Shown: positions 34,031-47,703 of the stretch, piece after piece
How positions within the stretch are numbered: position 1 is the stretch's first letter
Layout of the letters: each line of letters opens with the position of its first letter
Assembly: GCA_037132075.1 (NCBI GenBank)
Contig: JBAXPV010000002.1
Location: 138,723 to 202,722, forward strand
Direction: 5' to 3'
DNA length: 64,000 nucleotides
Source: JBAXPV01 sp037132075
Lineage (GTDB): Bacteria; Bacteroidota; Bacteroidia; Bacteroidales; CAIXZF01
Program-made: the position numbers and the translations under genes
The notes under the pieces: model-generated
Database searches by the model: none
What the model was told of the DNA's origin: nothing
The model's input: only the letters and a program-made list of their open reading frames with translations

Positions 34031-34408
34031 ATGGCAGACTTAAAAGCTTTTGCTGAACAGTTGGTTAACCTTACCGTTAAGGAAGTTAACGAGTTAGCTG
34101 CAATCCTGAAAGACGAATATGGTATCGAGCCGGCAGCCGCCGCTCCAGCAATGATGATGGCTGGTCCGGCTGATGCAGCTCCCGCAGTTGAAGAAAAAAC
34201 TTCTTTCGACGTTATCCTTAAAGCTGCTGGTGCTCAAAAACTAGCAGTTGTTAAACTGGTTAAAGAACTAACCAGCCTTGGACTAAAGGAAGCTAAGGAA
34301 CTTGTAGATGCTGCTCCAAAACCTATCAAGGAAGGTGTTTCTAAAGACGAAGCTGAAGCACTCAGAAAATCCCTGGAAGAAGCAGGCGCAGAGGTTGAAG
34401 TTAAATAA
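34031..34408 (+). CDS. rplL: 50S ribosomal protein L7/L12
   Basis: A 125-residue stalk protein. It has the N-terminal dimerisation domain (LVNLTVKEVNELAAILKDEY), an Ala-rich hinge (PAAAAPAMMMAGPADAAPAV) and the C-terminal factor-binding domain (LKAAGAQKLAVVKLVKEL, LGLKEAKELVDAAPKPIKEG). A strong hairpin follows it before rpoB. Confidence 0.98.
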   Translation: MADLKAFAEQLVNLTVKEVNELAAILKDEYGIEPAAAAPAMMMAGPADAAPAVEEKTSFDVILKAAGAQKLAVVKLVKELTSLGLKEAKELVDAAPKPIKEGVSKDEAEALRKSLEEAGAEVEVK

Positions 34409-34427
34409 GGGTAGTTCCTTATTCCCC

Positions 34428-34482
34428 AATAAGTTACGGGCATTCCGTCTATCGACAGAAGGCCTGTAACTTATTGCTATTT
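34428..34482 (+). terminator. rplL-rpoB intergenic hairpin (attenuator or RNase III-type site)
   Basis: AATAAGTTACGGGC (34428-34441) pairs with GCCTGTAACTTATT (34462-34475), with a second small stem inside (TTCTGTC/GACAGAA-like). It is followed by GCTATTT. Its position matches the partial terminator known between rplL and rpoB in other bacteria. Confidence 0.65.
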
Positions 34483-34539
34483 AACTAAATTGAATCTTTC
34501 GAATACGCCTAATGTCTACGAACCTTAAAACTTAAAGCC

Positions 34540-38349
<3,810 letters not shown>

Positions 38350-38394
38350 TCCTGGGTAATTATCCAATTTTTAGTCATTAAGTAGAAAAGAAAT

Positions 38395-41300
38395 ATGGCC
38401 TTCAGAAAAGAGAATTCGATACCTTCAGGCTTCTCACAAATTGTTGTGAGCCTGGCATCTCCTGAAACCATCCTGGAAATGTCCAGCGGTGAAGTGCTCA
38501 AACCTGAAACCATCAATTACAGGACTTACAAACCAGAAAGGGACGGCCTTTTCTGTGAGCGTATCTTTGGTCCTGTAAAAGATTGGGAATGCCATTGCGG
38601 AAAATATAAAAGGATCCGTTATAAAGGCATTATTTGTGACCGTTGCGGGGTTGAAGTCACAGAGAAAAAAGTCAGAAGAGAACGTATGGGGCACATCCAA
38701 TTGGTTGTGCCAGTCGCTCATATCTGGTTTTTCAGGTCGATCCCGAATAAAATAGGAGCTCTGTTAGGACTTCCTTCAAAAAAGCTTGACGCTATCATTT
38801 ATTACGAACGTTACGTGGTTATTGCACCCGGCGTTAAAGAAAAAGATGGTTTAAAAGCTCTGGATTTCCTGACAGAAGAAGAGTATTTTGAGATTATAGA
38901 CACACTTCCTCCTGGAAACCAGCACCTGGAAGACAGTGACCCAAATAAATTCATCGCTAAGATGGGTGCAGACGCATTGTTTGATTTACTTGCGCTTGCA
39001 AACCTTGATGAGATGTCTTACAAATTAAGGGATGTTGCCAACAATGAATCTTCACAGCAACGTAAAGCTGAAGCATTGAAACGTCTTCAGGTTTATGAAG
39101 CTTTCCGTGATGCCAACCGTCATGTTGAAAACCGTCCGGAATGGATGATTGTAAAGGTAGTTCCTGTTATCCCACCAGAACTCAGGCCATTGGTGCCGCT
39201 GGATGGTGGCCGTTTTGCTACATCCGACCTCAATGACTTGTATCGCAGGGTTATCATCCGTAACAATCGTTTAAAAAGACTAATTGAAATCAAGGCCCCT
39301 GAGGTTATCATGCGTAACGAAAAGCGTATGCTCCAGGAAGCCGTTGATTCATTATTCGATAACTCCAGGAAAGCGAACTCTGTAAAGACAGAATCGAATC
39401 GTGCGTTGAAATCTTTGAGCGATAGCTTAAAAGGTAAACAAGGTCGTTTCCGTCAGAACCTGTTGGGTAAACGTGTTGACTATTCTGGTCGTTCGGTTAT
39501 CGTCGTAGGACCTGAGCTAAAATTGAATGAGTGCGGTTTGCCAAAAGAAATGGCATCCGAGCTTTTCAAACCATTTATTATCAGAAAATTACTCGAAAGA
39601 GGAATTGTAAAGACTGTAAAATCAGCAAAAAAGATCGTTGACCGTAAAGACCCTGTTGTCTGGGACATCCTGGAAAGCATCCTCAAAGGTCACCCTGTTA
39701 TGCTGAACCGTGCTCCTACCCTTCACCGTTTGGGTATTCAGGCATTTCAGCCAAAACTGATCGAAGGAAAAGCAATCCAGCTTCACCCCTTGGTTTGTAC
39801 GGCTTTTAATGCTGACTTTGACGGTGACCAGATGGCTGTTCACGTTCCGCTAGGCAATGCTGCTATTCTTGAAGCCCAGCTGTTGATGCTTGCTTCACAT
39901 AATATTTTGAATCCTGCTAATGGAGCGCCAATTACTGTTCCTTCTCAGGATATGGTTTTGGGACTTTATTACATGACCAAAGGCAGAGTTAGCGAAGAAG
40001 GAAGACCTGTAAAGGGACAAGGATTTACGTTCTATGGCCCGGAAGAAGTCATCATCGCTTATAATGAGAAAAGAGTTGACCTCCATGCCCATATTAAAGT
40101 CCTGATGCATGTGTGGGAAAAAGGAGAAAAAGTCAAAAAAATGATGGACACTACGGTTGGAAGGATTCTTTTCAATCAGGTAGTTCCTGAAATGTACGGC
40201 TATATTGACCAGCTTCTTACAAAGAAATCTCTTCGGGATATCATTGGTGATATGCTCAAGAAAACCGGCACAGCCAAGACAGCCAAGTTCCTTGATGATA
40301 TTAAAGAACTCGGATTCCGTATGGCTTTCCAGGGTGGACTATCCTTCAACCTCAGCAACGTTATTGTTCCTGACATTAAAGTTGGTTTGATTGCTGATGC
40401 CAATGCAGAAGTTGATGAAGTGATGAACAACTATAATATGGGTTTCATCACCAACAATGAAAGATACAACCAGATTATTGACATCTGGACTCATACCAAC
40501 TCATCACTGACTTATACGCTGATGGACAGGCTGTCAAAGGATGACCAGGGTTTCAACCCTGTTTATATGATGCTTGACTCAGGTGCCCGTGGTTCCAAGG
40601 AACAGATCAGGCAGCTTGGCGGGATGAGGGGTTTGATGGCAAAACCACAAAAGAGTGGTGCTACTGGCGGTGAAATCATCGAGAACCCGATTTTGGCTAA
40701 CTTCAAGGAAGGTCTTTCAGTTCTTGAGTACTTCATCTCTACCCACGGTGCTCGTAAGGGTCTTGCTGATACGGCGCTTAAAACTGCTGATGCTGGTTAC
40801 TTAACCCGTAGATTGGTCGACGTAGCTCAGGATGTTATCATTTCTGAAGTTGACTGCGGAACTTTACGTGGTTTGACAACAACAGCATTGAAGAAAAATG
40901 AAGAAGTTGTTGAAACCCTTTATGACCGTATCCTTGGCCGTGTTTCCCTGCACGATATCTATCATCCCAATACTGGTGAACTTATTGTCTCTGCAGGCGA
41001 AGAGCTGAATGAAGACATATCCCATATGATTGAGGATTCACCGATTGAAGCAGTTGAAATACGTTCGGTACTGACATGTGAATCGAAAAAAGGTGTTTGT
41101 TCCAAATGCTATGGACGTAACCTGGCGACAGGGAAAATGGTTCAAAATGGAGAAGCTGTTGGCGTTATTGCTGCACAGTCAATCGGAGAGCCTGGTACAC
41201 AGCTAACACTGCGTACATTCCACGTCGGAGGTACAGCTTCTAACATTGTAATCTCATCCAGGATCGAAGCAAAATATGAAGGAATCCTTGAAATCGAAGA

Positions 41301-42693
41301 ATTAAGGGCTGTGGATTACGTCAATGCTGATGGAAAAGCTTACCAGATTGTAATCGGTCGTTCTGCCGAAATGAGAATTCTGGATAAACATACCAAGATC
41401 ATCCTTGCTTCTGCTTTTGTTCCATACGGTGCAAACCTTTACATGAATCACCTGGTAGAGGTTAAAAAAGGCGATATTATCGCTGACTGGGATCCTTACA
41501 ATGCTGTTATTCTTTCTGATGTTACCGGTAAAATTAAATTTGAAAACATCCTTGAAGGCGTCACCTACAAGCTTGAATCAGATGAACAAACCGGTTTCCA
41601 GGATAAAATCATCATTGAAACCCGTCAGAAAGCCAAAAATCCATCCATTCATATCATGGTTGATGGCAATGAACCCCTCCGGACATATGACATTCCGGTA
41701 GGAGCTCATATTATCACAAATGACAATGACATGATCAAAGCCGGTGAAGTTTTGGTTAAAATTCCAAGAGCCATCGGAAAATCCGGTGACATCACGGGAG
41801 GTCTGCCGCGAGTTACAGAGCTTTTTGAAGCCAGAAACCCCTCCGATCCTGCAAAAGTTGCAGAAATCGATGGTGAGGTTACTTTCGCCAAGAAACTCAA
41901 ACGTGGAAACAGGGAGATCATCATTACTTCGAAAACCGGAGAAGAGAAGAGATATCTTATTCCAACAACCAAACAGATCCTGGCACAGGAGAATGACTAT
42001 GTAAAGGCAGGCACACCGCTTTCAGAAGGCGCTGTTGCTCCATACGACATCCTTGCCATCAAGGGACCTATGAAAGTTCAGGAATATATCGTGAACGAGG
42101 TTCAGGAAGTTTACCGTCTGCAGGGTGTTAAGATCAATGACAAGCATTTCGAAGTCATTGTCCGCCAGATGATGCGTAAAGTTGAAATCGAGGATCCGGG
42201 TGATACCAAGTTCCTTGAAGGAGAACTCGTGAACATTCTTGACTTCCAGGAAGAAAACGATGGTATTTATGGTAAGAAAGTCGTGGTTGACCACGGTGAA
42301 TCTGCCAACATGAAACCAGGTCAGATCATCAGTGCAAGAAAATTGCGTGATGAAAACTCCTTATTAAAACGAAGAGATAAAAAAGCTGTTGATTCACGTG
42401 ATGCTCATCCTGCCACTGCCCGTCAGGAACTACAGGGTATTACGAGAGCTTCACTGCAAACCAAGAGCTGGATTTCTGCTGCTTCCTTCCAGGAAACAAC
42501 GAAAGTTCTAACCTCGGCTGCTGTCTCTGCAAAAGCTGACTACCTGCTTGGTCTGAAGGAAAACGTTATCGTTGGCCATCTCATTCCTGCCGGTACCGGT
42601 TTACGGGATTATGACAATATCATTGTCGGATCCAAAGAAGAATACGCCTCTCTGCTTGCTTCCAAAAAGGAGTATGCCGAGATGGAGAAATAA
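38395..42693 (+). CDS. rpoC: DNA-directed RNA polymerase subunit beta'
   Basis: A 1432-residue catalytic subunit. It has an N-terminal zinc ribbon (CHCGKYKRIRYKGIICDRCG), the Mg-binding NADFDGDQMAVHVPL (about residue 472), a second zinc site (CESKKGVCSKCYG), and QSIGEPGTQLTLRTFHVGG of the trigger-loop region. Complete, with no insertion out of the ordinary for Bacteroidota. It ends 17 bp before the DUF3467 gene, which may share its transcript. Confidence 0.98.
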   Translation: MAFRKENSIPSGFSQIVVSLASPETILEMSSGEVLKPETINYRTYKPERDGLFCERIFGPVKDWECHCGKYKRIRYKGIICDRCGVEVTEKKVRRERMGHIQLVVPVAHIWFFRSIPNKIGALLGLPSKKLDAIIYYERYVVIAPGVKEKDGLKALDFLTEEEYFEIIDTLPPGNQHLEDSDPNKFIAKMGADALFDLLALANLDEMSYKLRDVANNESSQQRKAEALKRLQVYEAFRDANRHVENRPEWMIVKVVPVIPPELRPLVPLDGGRFATSDLNDLYRRVIIRNNRLKRLIEIKAPEVIMRNEKRMLQEAVDSLFDNSRKANSVKTESNRALKSLSDSLKGKQGRFRQNLLGKRVDYSGRSVIVVGPELKLNECGLPKEMASELFKPFIIRKLLERGIVKTVKSAKKIVDRKDPVVWDILESILKGHPVMLNRAPTLHRLGIQAFQPKLIEGKAIQLHPLVCTAFNADFDGDQMAVHVPLGNAAILEAQLLMLASHNILNPANGAPITVPSQDMVLGLYYMTKGRVSEEGRPVKGQGFTFYGPEEVIIAYNEKRVDLHAHIKVLMHVWEKGEKVKKMMDTTVGRILFNQVVPEMYGYIDQLLTKKSLRDIIGDMLKKTGTAKTAKFLDDIKELGFRMAFQGGLSFNLSNVIVPDIKVGLIADANAEVDEVMNNYNMGFITNNERYNQIIDIWTHTNSSLTYTLMDRLSKDDQGFNPVYMMLDSGARGSKEQIRQLGGMRGLMAKPQKSGATGGEIIENPILANFKEGLSVLEYFISTHGARKGLADTALKTADAGYLTRRLVDVAQDVIISEVDCGTLRGLTTTALKKNEEVVETLYDRILGRVSLHDIYHPNTGELIVSAGEELNEDISHMIEDSPIEAVEIRSVLTCESKKGVCSKCYGRNLATGKMVQNGEAVGVIAAQSIGEPGTQLTLRTFHVGGTASNIVISSRIEAKYEGILEIEELRAVDYVNADGKAYQIVIGRSAEMRILDKHTKIILASAFVPYGANLYMNHLVEVKKGDIIADWDPYNAVILSDVTGKIKFENILEGVTYKLESDEQTGFQDKIIIETRQKAKNPSIHIMVDGNEPLRTYDIPVGAHIITNDNDMIKAGEVLVKIPRAIGKSGDITGGLPRVTELFEARNPSDPAKVAEIDGEVTFAKKLKRGNREIIITSKTGEEKRYLIPTTKQILAQENDYVKAGTPLSEGAVAPYDILAIKGPMKVQEYIVNEVQEVYRLQGVKINDKHFEVIVRQMMRKVEIEDPGDTKFLEGELVNILDFQEENDGIYGKKVVVDHGESANMKPGQIISARKLRDENSLLKRRDKKAVDSRDAHPATARQELQGITRASLQTKSWISAASFQETTKVLTSAAVSAKADYLLGLKENVIVGHLIPAGTGLRDYDNIIVGSKEEYASLLASKKEYAEMEK

Positions 42694-42710
42694 CCATTTA
42701 AATTACTACG

Positions 42711-43010
42711 ATGAACGAAAATCAAATCAATATAGAACTCAGCGAGGAAACTGCCGAAGGTATTTATTCCAACCTGGCGATCATCACCCATTCACAATCA
42801 GAATTTATTGTTGACTTTGTGAAAATGATGCCTGGTGTGCCTAAAGCAAAAGTAAAATCCCGCATCATCCTGACTCCACAGCATGCCAAAAGACTCCTGA
42901 AAGCCTTGCAAGAAAATATCAGCAAGTTCGAAGGGATGCATGGAAATATCAAGGAAGGTGATATGGATGCGCTTCCCTTTAGTTTGGGAGGACCGACTGC
43001 CCAGGCATAG
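42711..43010 (+). CDS. DUF3467 family protein
   Basis: A 99-residue small protein of the DUF3467 family, common after rpoC in Bacteroidota. It has an acidic N-terminus (INIELSEETAEGIYSNLAII), HSQSEFIVDFVKMMPG, and AKVKSRIILTPQHAKRLLKAL. It starts 17 bp after rpoC and is followed by a terminator, so it closes the rpoBC operon. Its link to RNA polymerase is positional only; no molecular function is known to me. Confidence 0.88.
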   Translation: MNENQINIELSEETAEGIYSNLAIITHSQSEFIVDFVKMMPGVPKAKVKSRIILTPQHAKRLLKALQENISKFEGMHGNIKEGDMDALPFSLGGPTAQA

Positions 43011-43028
43011 TCGCAATAATAATTGAAA

Positions 43029-43063
43029 AAAAAATGGCGTTCATTACTGAACGCCATTTTTTT
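43029..43063 (+). terminator. intrinsic terminator of the rpoBC operon
   Basis: AAAATGGCGTTCA pairs with TGAACGCCATTTT around TTAC and is flanked by A- and T-runs. The symmetric A/T flanks suggest it works in both directions, also ending the minus-strand four-helix-bundle pseudogene. Confidence 0.9.
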
Positions 43064-43439
43064 CAGGGTTTTCTGTTGTTGATAATGCTGGTTGAAATAA
43101 TCTTTGACAGCATTTTTTTGATCTGAATTATTAGATCTTTTAATTCTTCAATTCCATTTTCCGCACAAATATTCGCTATCAATAACAGCCAATATTCTGT
43201 TTCCACTGATTCTGTATAAGCAATTTTCATCTGATGAATAATTCATTCCTGTTTTCCGCTCCTTGTGCTGCACTAATAAGCGCACCAATAGCGGTTCCGG
43301 ATCGAATTAACTGTTCTTTATGAATTATGGATTCCTTCGATAATACATTGGTTACATAATTCAATAATTGTATTGAAAATTGAAGACTCAATTCCTGGAC
43401 TGTTTTTTGTTTTTGTGCTTCCATCCTTTCTTTCCTCAT
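43063..43439 (-). pseudogene. frameshifted four helix bundle protein gene
   Basis: The minus strand encodes the same family as 12133-12510. The first part (LSLQFSIQLLNYVTNV, QLIRSGTAIGALISAAQGAENRNEL) ends at a TGA near 43227. After a one-base shift the frame resumes with HQMKIAYTESVETEYWLL and continues through the last helix to a TGA at 43063-43065. A single missing base near 43239 explains both halves. It may be a real pseudogene or an assembly/sequencing error. A copy of the shared upstream element sits at its 5' end, but no GGTACAYC tract does. Confidence 0.82.
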
Positions 43440-43490
43440 ATAGACGAAAAAAGGGGGGTTGAGTGGAAACGAAAATGAAGATATTTTTCA
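43439..43490 (-). promoter_or_regulatory. shared upstream element, copy E
   Basis: On the minus strand it reads AAATATCTTCATTTTC, then GTTTCCACTCAA and a T-rich CGTCTATATGAGG. This is a clear relative of the copy at 49661-49715 and runs directly into the start of the four-helix-bundle pseudogene. Confidence 0.5.
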
Positions 43491-43533
43491 ATTAATTCTA
43501 AACAATCGTATATTTACTTCTTATTCCATTCAA

Positions 43534-45018
43534 ATGCGTACCGTCTGCATGGTTTTCTTGTCAATCATCCTGTTAACAGGATTTCGAAGCCAAGCCCAGA
43601 ATGATCCGATTATCGACACTAGCTATACCTGGTCCAATCATTTTACCTGTTGCGGGGGTTCAGCGGAATTCACCTATCGACTACGTATTGGGGCACCGAT
43701 CACAACAGGAACCTATGCTTATTATACGGTCTACGCTGCCTTGAGCACACATCCCGATGACTGGTACCGGAGAGCTTATATCCGTGAAGACAGCAACCGC
43801 CGGGTCTGGTTAGCAGAGGATCCTTCCACACCCGGAACCCTGATCTATGATTTCACAATGGTGCCTGGGGATACACTTCAATGGATGGTATGTGATTCTA
43901 TTGGCGAGGTTTTTATGGATCAAAAACTCAGAAAGACACTTTATCTCCATTGTACTACTCCTAGCTTAAGCTTGCCAGAAACCTGGATAGAAGGGATGCT
44001 GAACCTCTCCAGCACCTTTCTAAATCCCGGGGGAAAGTGGTGTGTTATGACTCAATCTGAGTTCGTTACCTGCATTTTCAAAGAAGATTCACTGGTATTC
44101 GGAAGTACCAGCGCAAACCATTGCATGACTCTTTATCCACAGTCGATCCCCGACACATGGTCAGCCACCATGATCTCACAATGGTTTTATGATTATCTCG
44201 AACAAAACCCATTCTCGAGCCAGGTAGATAATCACGGATACATAAATATCCATTACATGTACGGCACAACGCATGCTGGCCATTCCTGTAAGAAAATGGT
44301 TTGTACAGTGTATAACCATCTTGGTCAGATTGTACGGAATGTGTACTTCTTTACTTATTTTTCAAATGACAAAGTCTACCTGGCATTTGATTACGGATTT
44401 TCGGTCTTGTATGATTACGGTGCAAAGCCCGGAGAAAGCTGGACCATCCGAAACCCTTATGAAATCTACGGATTGACGCCTGATGCTGACAGCATTTCAG
44501 TGATTACCGTTGATTCGGTGAAAATTCAATGGATAGGCATTGGTTATGGACGCAAAATGATCTTCACCCAATCATCAACACCATGGCGGTTTCAGACATA
44601 TTTTCTGGTAAAAACCGCTGAACCCGGATTTATGTTCCCGGGACTTTGGGATGAATGGAATTATCCAAAGCCCGGTTCGATGCGCTGCTATTTCGATTAT
44701 TACTCTTACGCAACAAGCTATCCTGCCTATTGTACAGCATTAACAACAGAAATCCCGGTCCAAGAGTCTGATGAAGGGATTACAATATCCAGCTATTCAG
44801 AAGGTGGAAACTATTACGTCAGCACAAATGAAAGCAGCGGATTTAGCGGAAATGTTCTACTGATCGATCTCCTGGGAAGAATCCTTTTTCAGGCTGATAT
44901 TAAACACGTGCAAAAATTTCCAATTTCAATGCAAGGCAAAGCGCAAGGGATATATTTTCTGCACTTGCAAGATGATTCAGGGAAATTACAGACGATTAAA
45001 TTGATTCTTACTCAATAG
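43534..45018 (+). CDS. hypothetical secreted protein with T9SS C-terminal sorting domain
   Basis: A 494-residue exported protein starting at ATG 43534, which places the signal peptide (VCMVFLSIILLTGFRSQAQ) at the N-terminus. The TTG-initiated longer frame is not supported. The body is rich in Tyr, Trp and Ser with paired Cys (HFTCCGGSAEF) and has no domain I recognise. The last ~80 residues form a T9SS type A sorting domain (YYVSTNESSGFSGNVLLIDL, GIYFLHLQDDSGKLQTIKL). It is therefore delivered to the surface or medium. Convergent with the E1 operon, 21 bp away. Confidence 0.82.
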   Translation: MRTVCMVFLSIILLTGFRSQAQNDPIIDTSYTWSNHFTCCGGSAEFTYRLRIGAPITTGTYAYYTVYAALSTHPDDWYRRAYIREDSNRRVWLAEDPSTPGTLIYDFTMVPGDTLQWMVCDSIGEVFMDQKLRKTLYLHCTTPSLSLPETWIEGMLNLSSTFLNPGGKWCVMTQSEFVTCIFKEDSLVFGSTSANHCMTLYPQSIPDTWSATMISQWFYDYLEQNPFSSQVDNHGYINIHYMYGTTHAGHSCKKMVCTVYNHLGQIVRNVYFFTYFSNDKVYLAFDYGFSVLYDYGAKPGESWTIRNPYEIYGLTPDADSISVITVDSVKIQWIGIGYGRKMIFTQSSTPWRFQTYFLVKTAEPGFMFPGLWDEWNYPKPGSMRCYFDYYSYATSYPAYCTALTTEIPVQESDEGITISSYSEGGNYYVSTNESSGFSGNVLLIDLLGRILFQADIKHVQKFPISMQGKAQGIYFLHLQDDSGKLQTIKLILTQ

Positions 45019-45039
45019 GGTAAAAATATGCTGATCTTC

Positions 45040-47109
45040 TTAAAACTCCAACACTTCTTTCGCTGCCTTATAAATCCGCTCATCATCCGGTAAAATCGCT
45101 TTCTCCAGGATTCTGTTAAAGCCAACCGGGGTAAAGGTGGAACCTACACGACGAACCGGTGCATCGAGATATTCAAATGCCTCAGACGAGATTTGTGCTG
45201 CCAGTTCACCGCCAAAACCACCAAAGACTTTATCTTCATGGACAACAATCACTCTGCCGGTCTTTTTTACACTGGCTAATATTGCCTCAATATCGAGAGG
45301 GATTATAGATCGCAGATCCAGCACTTCGATTTCTTTGCCGGTGTCAACAAACAGTTTGTCAGCAACCCGAAGACACATGTGCGTAGTATTGCCGTAAGTA
45401 ATGATCGTCAGATCTTTTCCTTCGCGACGAATGCGGGCTTTGCCAAAAGGCACTTCAAAATCTTCAGGGACAAAGGTCTCTGCCAATGGGTCGTTATAAA
45501 GTGCTTTAGGTTCCAGGAACATTGTGGGGCCTTCAGAACGCATACTTGTGCGTAAAAGTCCTGCTGCATCATCTGCAAAAGAAGGATAAACGATCCTGAT
45601 GCCCGGGAAAGTCGCCAGGGCACCTTCAATCGTTTGAGAATGATACAATCCTCCACCGATATAACCACCGGATGCCAGGCGAATCGTGATATTGGGACAA
45701 TAAGCTCCATTGGAACGCCAGTAATCATGCGTAGTTTCAACAAACTGCTCCATGGCAGGCCAGAAATAGTCAGCAAATTCGGCTCCTTCTATGACGATTC
45801 GAATCTTTTTACTAAAACGGCTCATCCCATTGGCTGTCCCCATGATATAATCCTCAGCAATCGGTCCATTAAATACTCTTTCAATGCCAAACTCCTGCTG
45901 CATTCCTTTGGTCACATTGAAAATTCCGCCTTTATCTTTACTGGCAACATCCTGTCCCCATAAAAAGGAATCCGGATTGTGACGAAACTCGGCTTTCAAT
46001 GTCTCATTCAAAGCCTGTATTAGTTTTAACTTAACATCTGAGGCCTGATGAATTCCATCAGGATATTTGTAAGAAACATATGGAGCAGGAATAACAAAAT
46101 CAAAGATTGAAGCAGGATCAGGATCTTTTGCAGCCAAAGCACTTTTATGTGCTGCAGAAACGATCTTCTTCATCTGAACTTCAACTTCTGTCAGTTCTTC
46201 TTCCGTAAAACGCTTTGCATGAACAAGTTGCTTCCTGAAACGCAATAAGGGATCGGCAGCTTTGGTACAGCTTAGTTCCTCATCGCTACGATAAAGATCG
46301 TGTCGATCTGAGTTAGAATGTGAATGAATCCTGACACAGCTGGCATGTACAATCACCGGTTCTTCAAATTCAAAGACGTGCTGTTTGGCCTCTTTCATGG
46401 CTCTCATGGAATCGAAAACATTTTTTCCATCACAATGAATAATTCTCAGATTCTTGAACCCAGAGAAATTATCTGAAGCATAGCGATTGGCAGTCTGGTC
46501 CTTTTTTGATACAGAGATCCCATAACGGTTATCCTGTATAACAAAAATCACGGGTAGTTTCTCCCGTGATGCCCCGTTAATTGCTTCATAAACATATCCT
46601 TCAGAGGTTGATGACTCGCCCTGCGAGCTGATGGCAACCGCTTTCTTTTTATAATATTTTAATGCCCTGGCAACGCCAACCGCATGCAGTGTGTGATTAC
46701 CGGTGGCTGAAGAAACATTGTGAATGTTCCATTCAGGTTTTGCAAAGTGGTTTGACATATGCCTGCCGCCACTGGCAACATCGGAGGCTTTAGAAATCCC
46801 GTTCAAGATGATTTCTTCGGCACTCATGCCTGCAGAAACCGCTGTAAGCATGTCACGATAGTAAGGGAAAAGGTGATCTTCTCCCCTGCTGAATACCTGT
46901 CCAATAGCAAGTTGAATGCCATCATGCCCTGCATAAGGTGCATGATAGGACCATCCCAAGGCTTGTTTCAGATAATTTGGCGCACGTTCATCAAGCATTC
47001 TGCCTAAAGTCATCAACTCAAACCAGTGAAACAGGACTTTTTTGTCAGTGGAATATACCTCCGACTTCGGGGTGGTTTTAATCTCATTTGAAGTTTTAGA
47101 AATCAGCAT
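45040..47109 (-). CDS. branched-chain 2-oxoacid dehydrogenase E1, alpha-beta fusion
   Basis: A 689-residue thiamine-diphosphate enzyme that decarboxylates branched 2-oxoacids to acyl groups for E2. The alpha half (~25-340) has YRDMLTAVSAGMS, the TPP region SSQGESSTSEG followed by VIQDNRYGIS, and a loop HSHSNSDRHDLYRS. The beta half (~365-689) has VFNGPIAEDYIMGTANGMS, EGAEFADYFWPAMEQ and VVHEDKVFGGFGGE. The GDG of the TPP motif reads GES. Its product from valine would be isobutyryl-CoA, which icmF could isomerise (pathway inference). It is last in a minus-strand operon, 33 bp after tsaC. Confidence 0.88.
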   Translation of the reverse strand: MLISKTSNEIKTTPKSEVYSTDKKVLFHWFELMTLGRMLDERAPNYLKQALGWSYHAPYAGHDGIQLAIGQVFSRGEDHLFPYYRDMLTAVSAGMSAEEIILNGISKASDVASGGRHMSNHFAKPEWNIHNVSSATGNHTLHAVGVARALKYYKKKAVAISSQGESSTSEGYVYEAINGASREKLPVIFVIQDNRYGISVSKKDQTANRYASDNFSGFKNLRIIHCDGKNVFDSMRAMKEAKQHVFEFEEPVIVHASCVRIHSHSNSDRHDLYRSDEELSCTKAADPLLRFRKQLVHAKRFTEEELTEVEVQMKKIVSAAHKSALAAKDPDPASIFDFVIPAPYVSYKYPDGIHQASDVKLKLIQALNETLKAEFRHNPDSFLWGQDVASKDKGGIFNVTKGMQQEFGIERVFNGPIAEDYIMGTANGMSRFSKKIRIVIEGAEFADYFWPAMEQFVETTHDYWRSNGAYCPNITIRLASGGYIGGGLYHSQTIEGALATFPGIRIVYPSFADDAAGLLRTSMRSEGPTMFLEPKALYNDPLAETFVPEDFEVPFGKARIRREGKDLTIITYGNTTHMCLRVADKLFVDTGKEIEVLDLRSIIPLDIEAILASVKKTGRVIVVHEDKVFGGFGGELAAQISSEAFEYLDAPVRRVGSTFTPVGFNRILEKAILPDDERIYKAAKEVLEF

Positions 47110-47142
47110 AATCTTTTAAAATAATGAGAATGAAACAACAAT

Positions 47143-47703
47143 CTAACGTAATAGTTCGATTTGTCCGTCCAAACCTAGTTTTATTATCGACGACGGACTC
47201 GCCGAATTCATGGTATTCCTATTCCAATCAACCGCATAATCAACCTGTTCAAGGATTGCATGGCTTATTTTCCGGAATGTCAAAGGGGGAGGATCACCAC
47301 TGATATTAGCAGAAGTAGAAATCAGCGGGTTATTCAATCGGCGGATCAGATTCCTGCAAAATTCTTCTTTTACGATCCTGATTGCAACGCTACCATCAGC
47401 TGCCAATACATTTGGAGCCAGGTTCTTCCCACCCGGATAAACGATGGTAAGCGGCACATCCACTTGTTCAAGTAGGTCCCAGGCTACAGCAGGCACTTCA
47501 ATCACGTATTCCTGAAGTTTATCCACATCATCAAGCAACACAATCAGGCTTTTGTTCTGCTGACGTCCCTTGATGGCATATATTTTGTCTACTGCAACGG
47601 CATTCGTTGCATCACAGCCCAGTCCCCATACTGTATCGGTAGGGTAAACAATGACACCACCGCTTTTTAACACTGCTAATGTTTTATCAATTTCCAATTT
47701 CAT
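47143..47703 (-). CDS. tsaC: L-threonylcarbamoyladenylate synthase (TsaC/Sua5/YrdC)
   Basis: A 186-residue YrdC-fold protein making threonylcarbamoyl-AMP for t6A37 of ANN-decoding tRNAs. The conserved GGVIVYPTDTVWGLGCD, KIYAIKGRQQNKSLIVLL and STSANISGDPPP motifs are intact. It is the short form without the Sua5 C-terminal domain. It overlaps the glycosyltransferase gene by 17 bp, so they are translationally coupled. Confidence 0.93.
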   Translation of the reverse strand: MKLEIDKTLAVLKSGGVIVYPTDTVWGLGCDATNAVAVDKIYAIKGRQQNKSLIVLLDDVDKLQEYVIEVPAVAWDLLEQVDVPLTIVYPGGKNLAPNVLAADGSVAIRIVKEEFCRNLIRRLNNPLISTSANISGDPPPLTFRKISHAILEQVDYAVDWNRNTMNSASPSSIIKLGLDGQIELLR

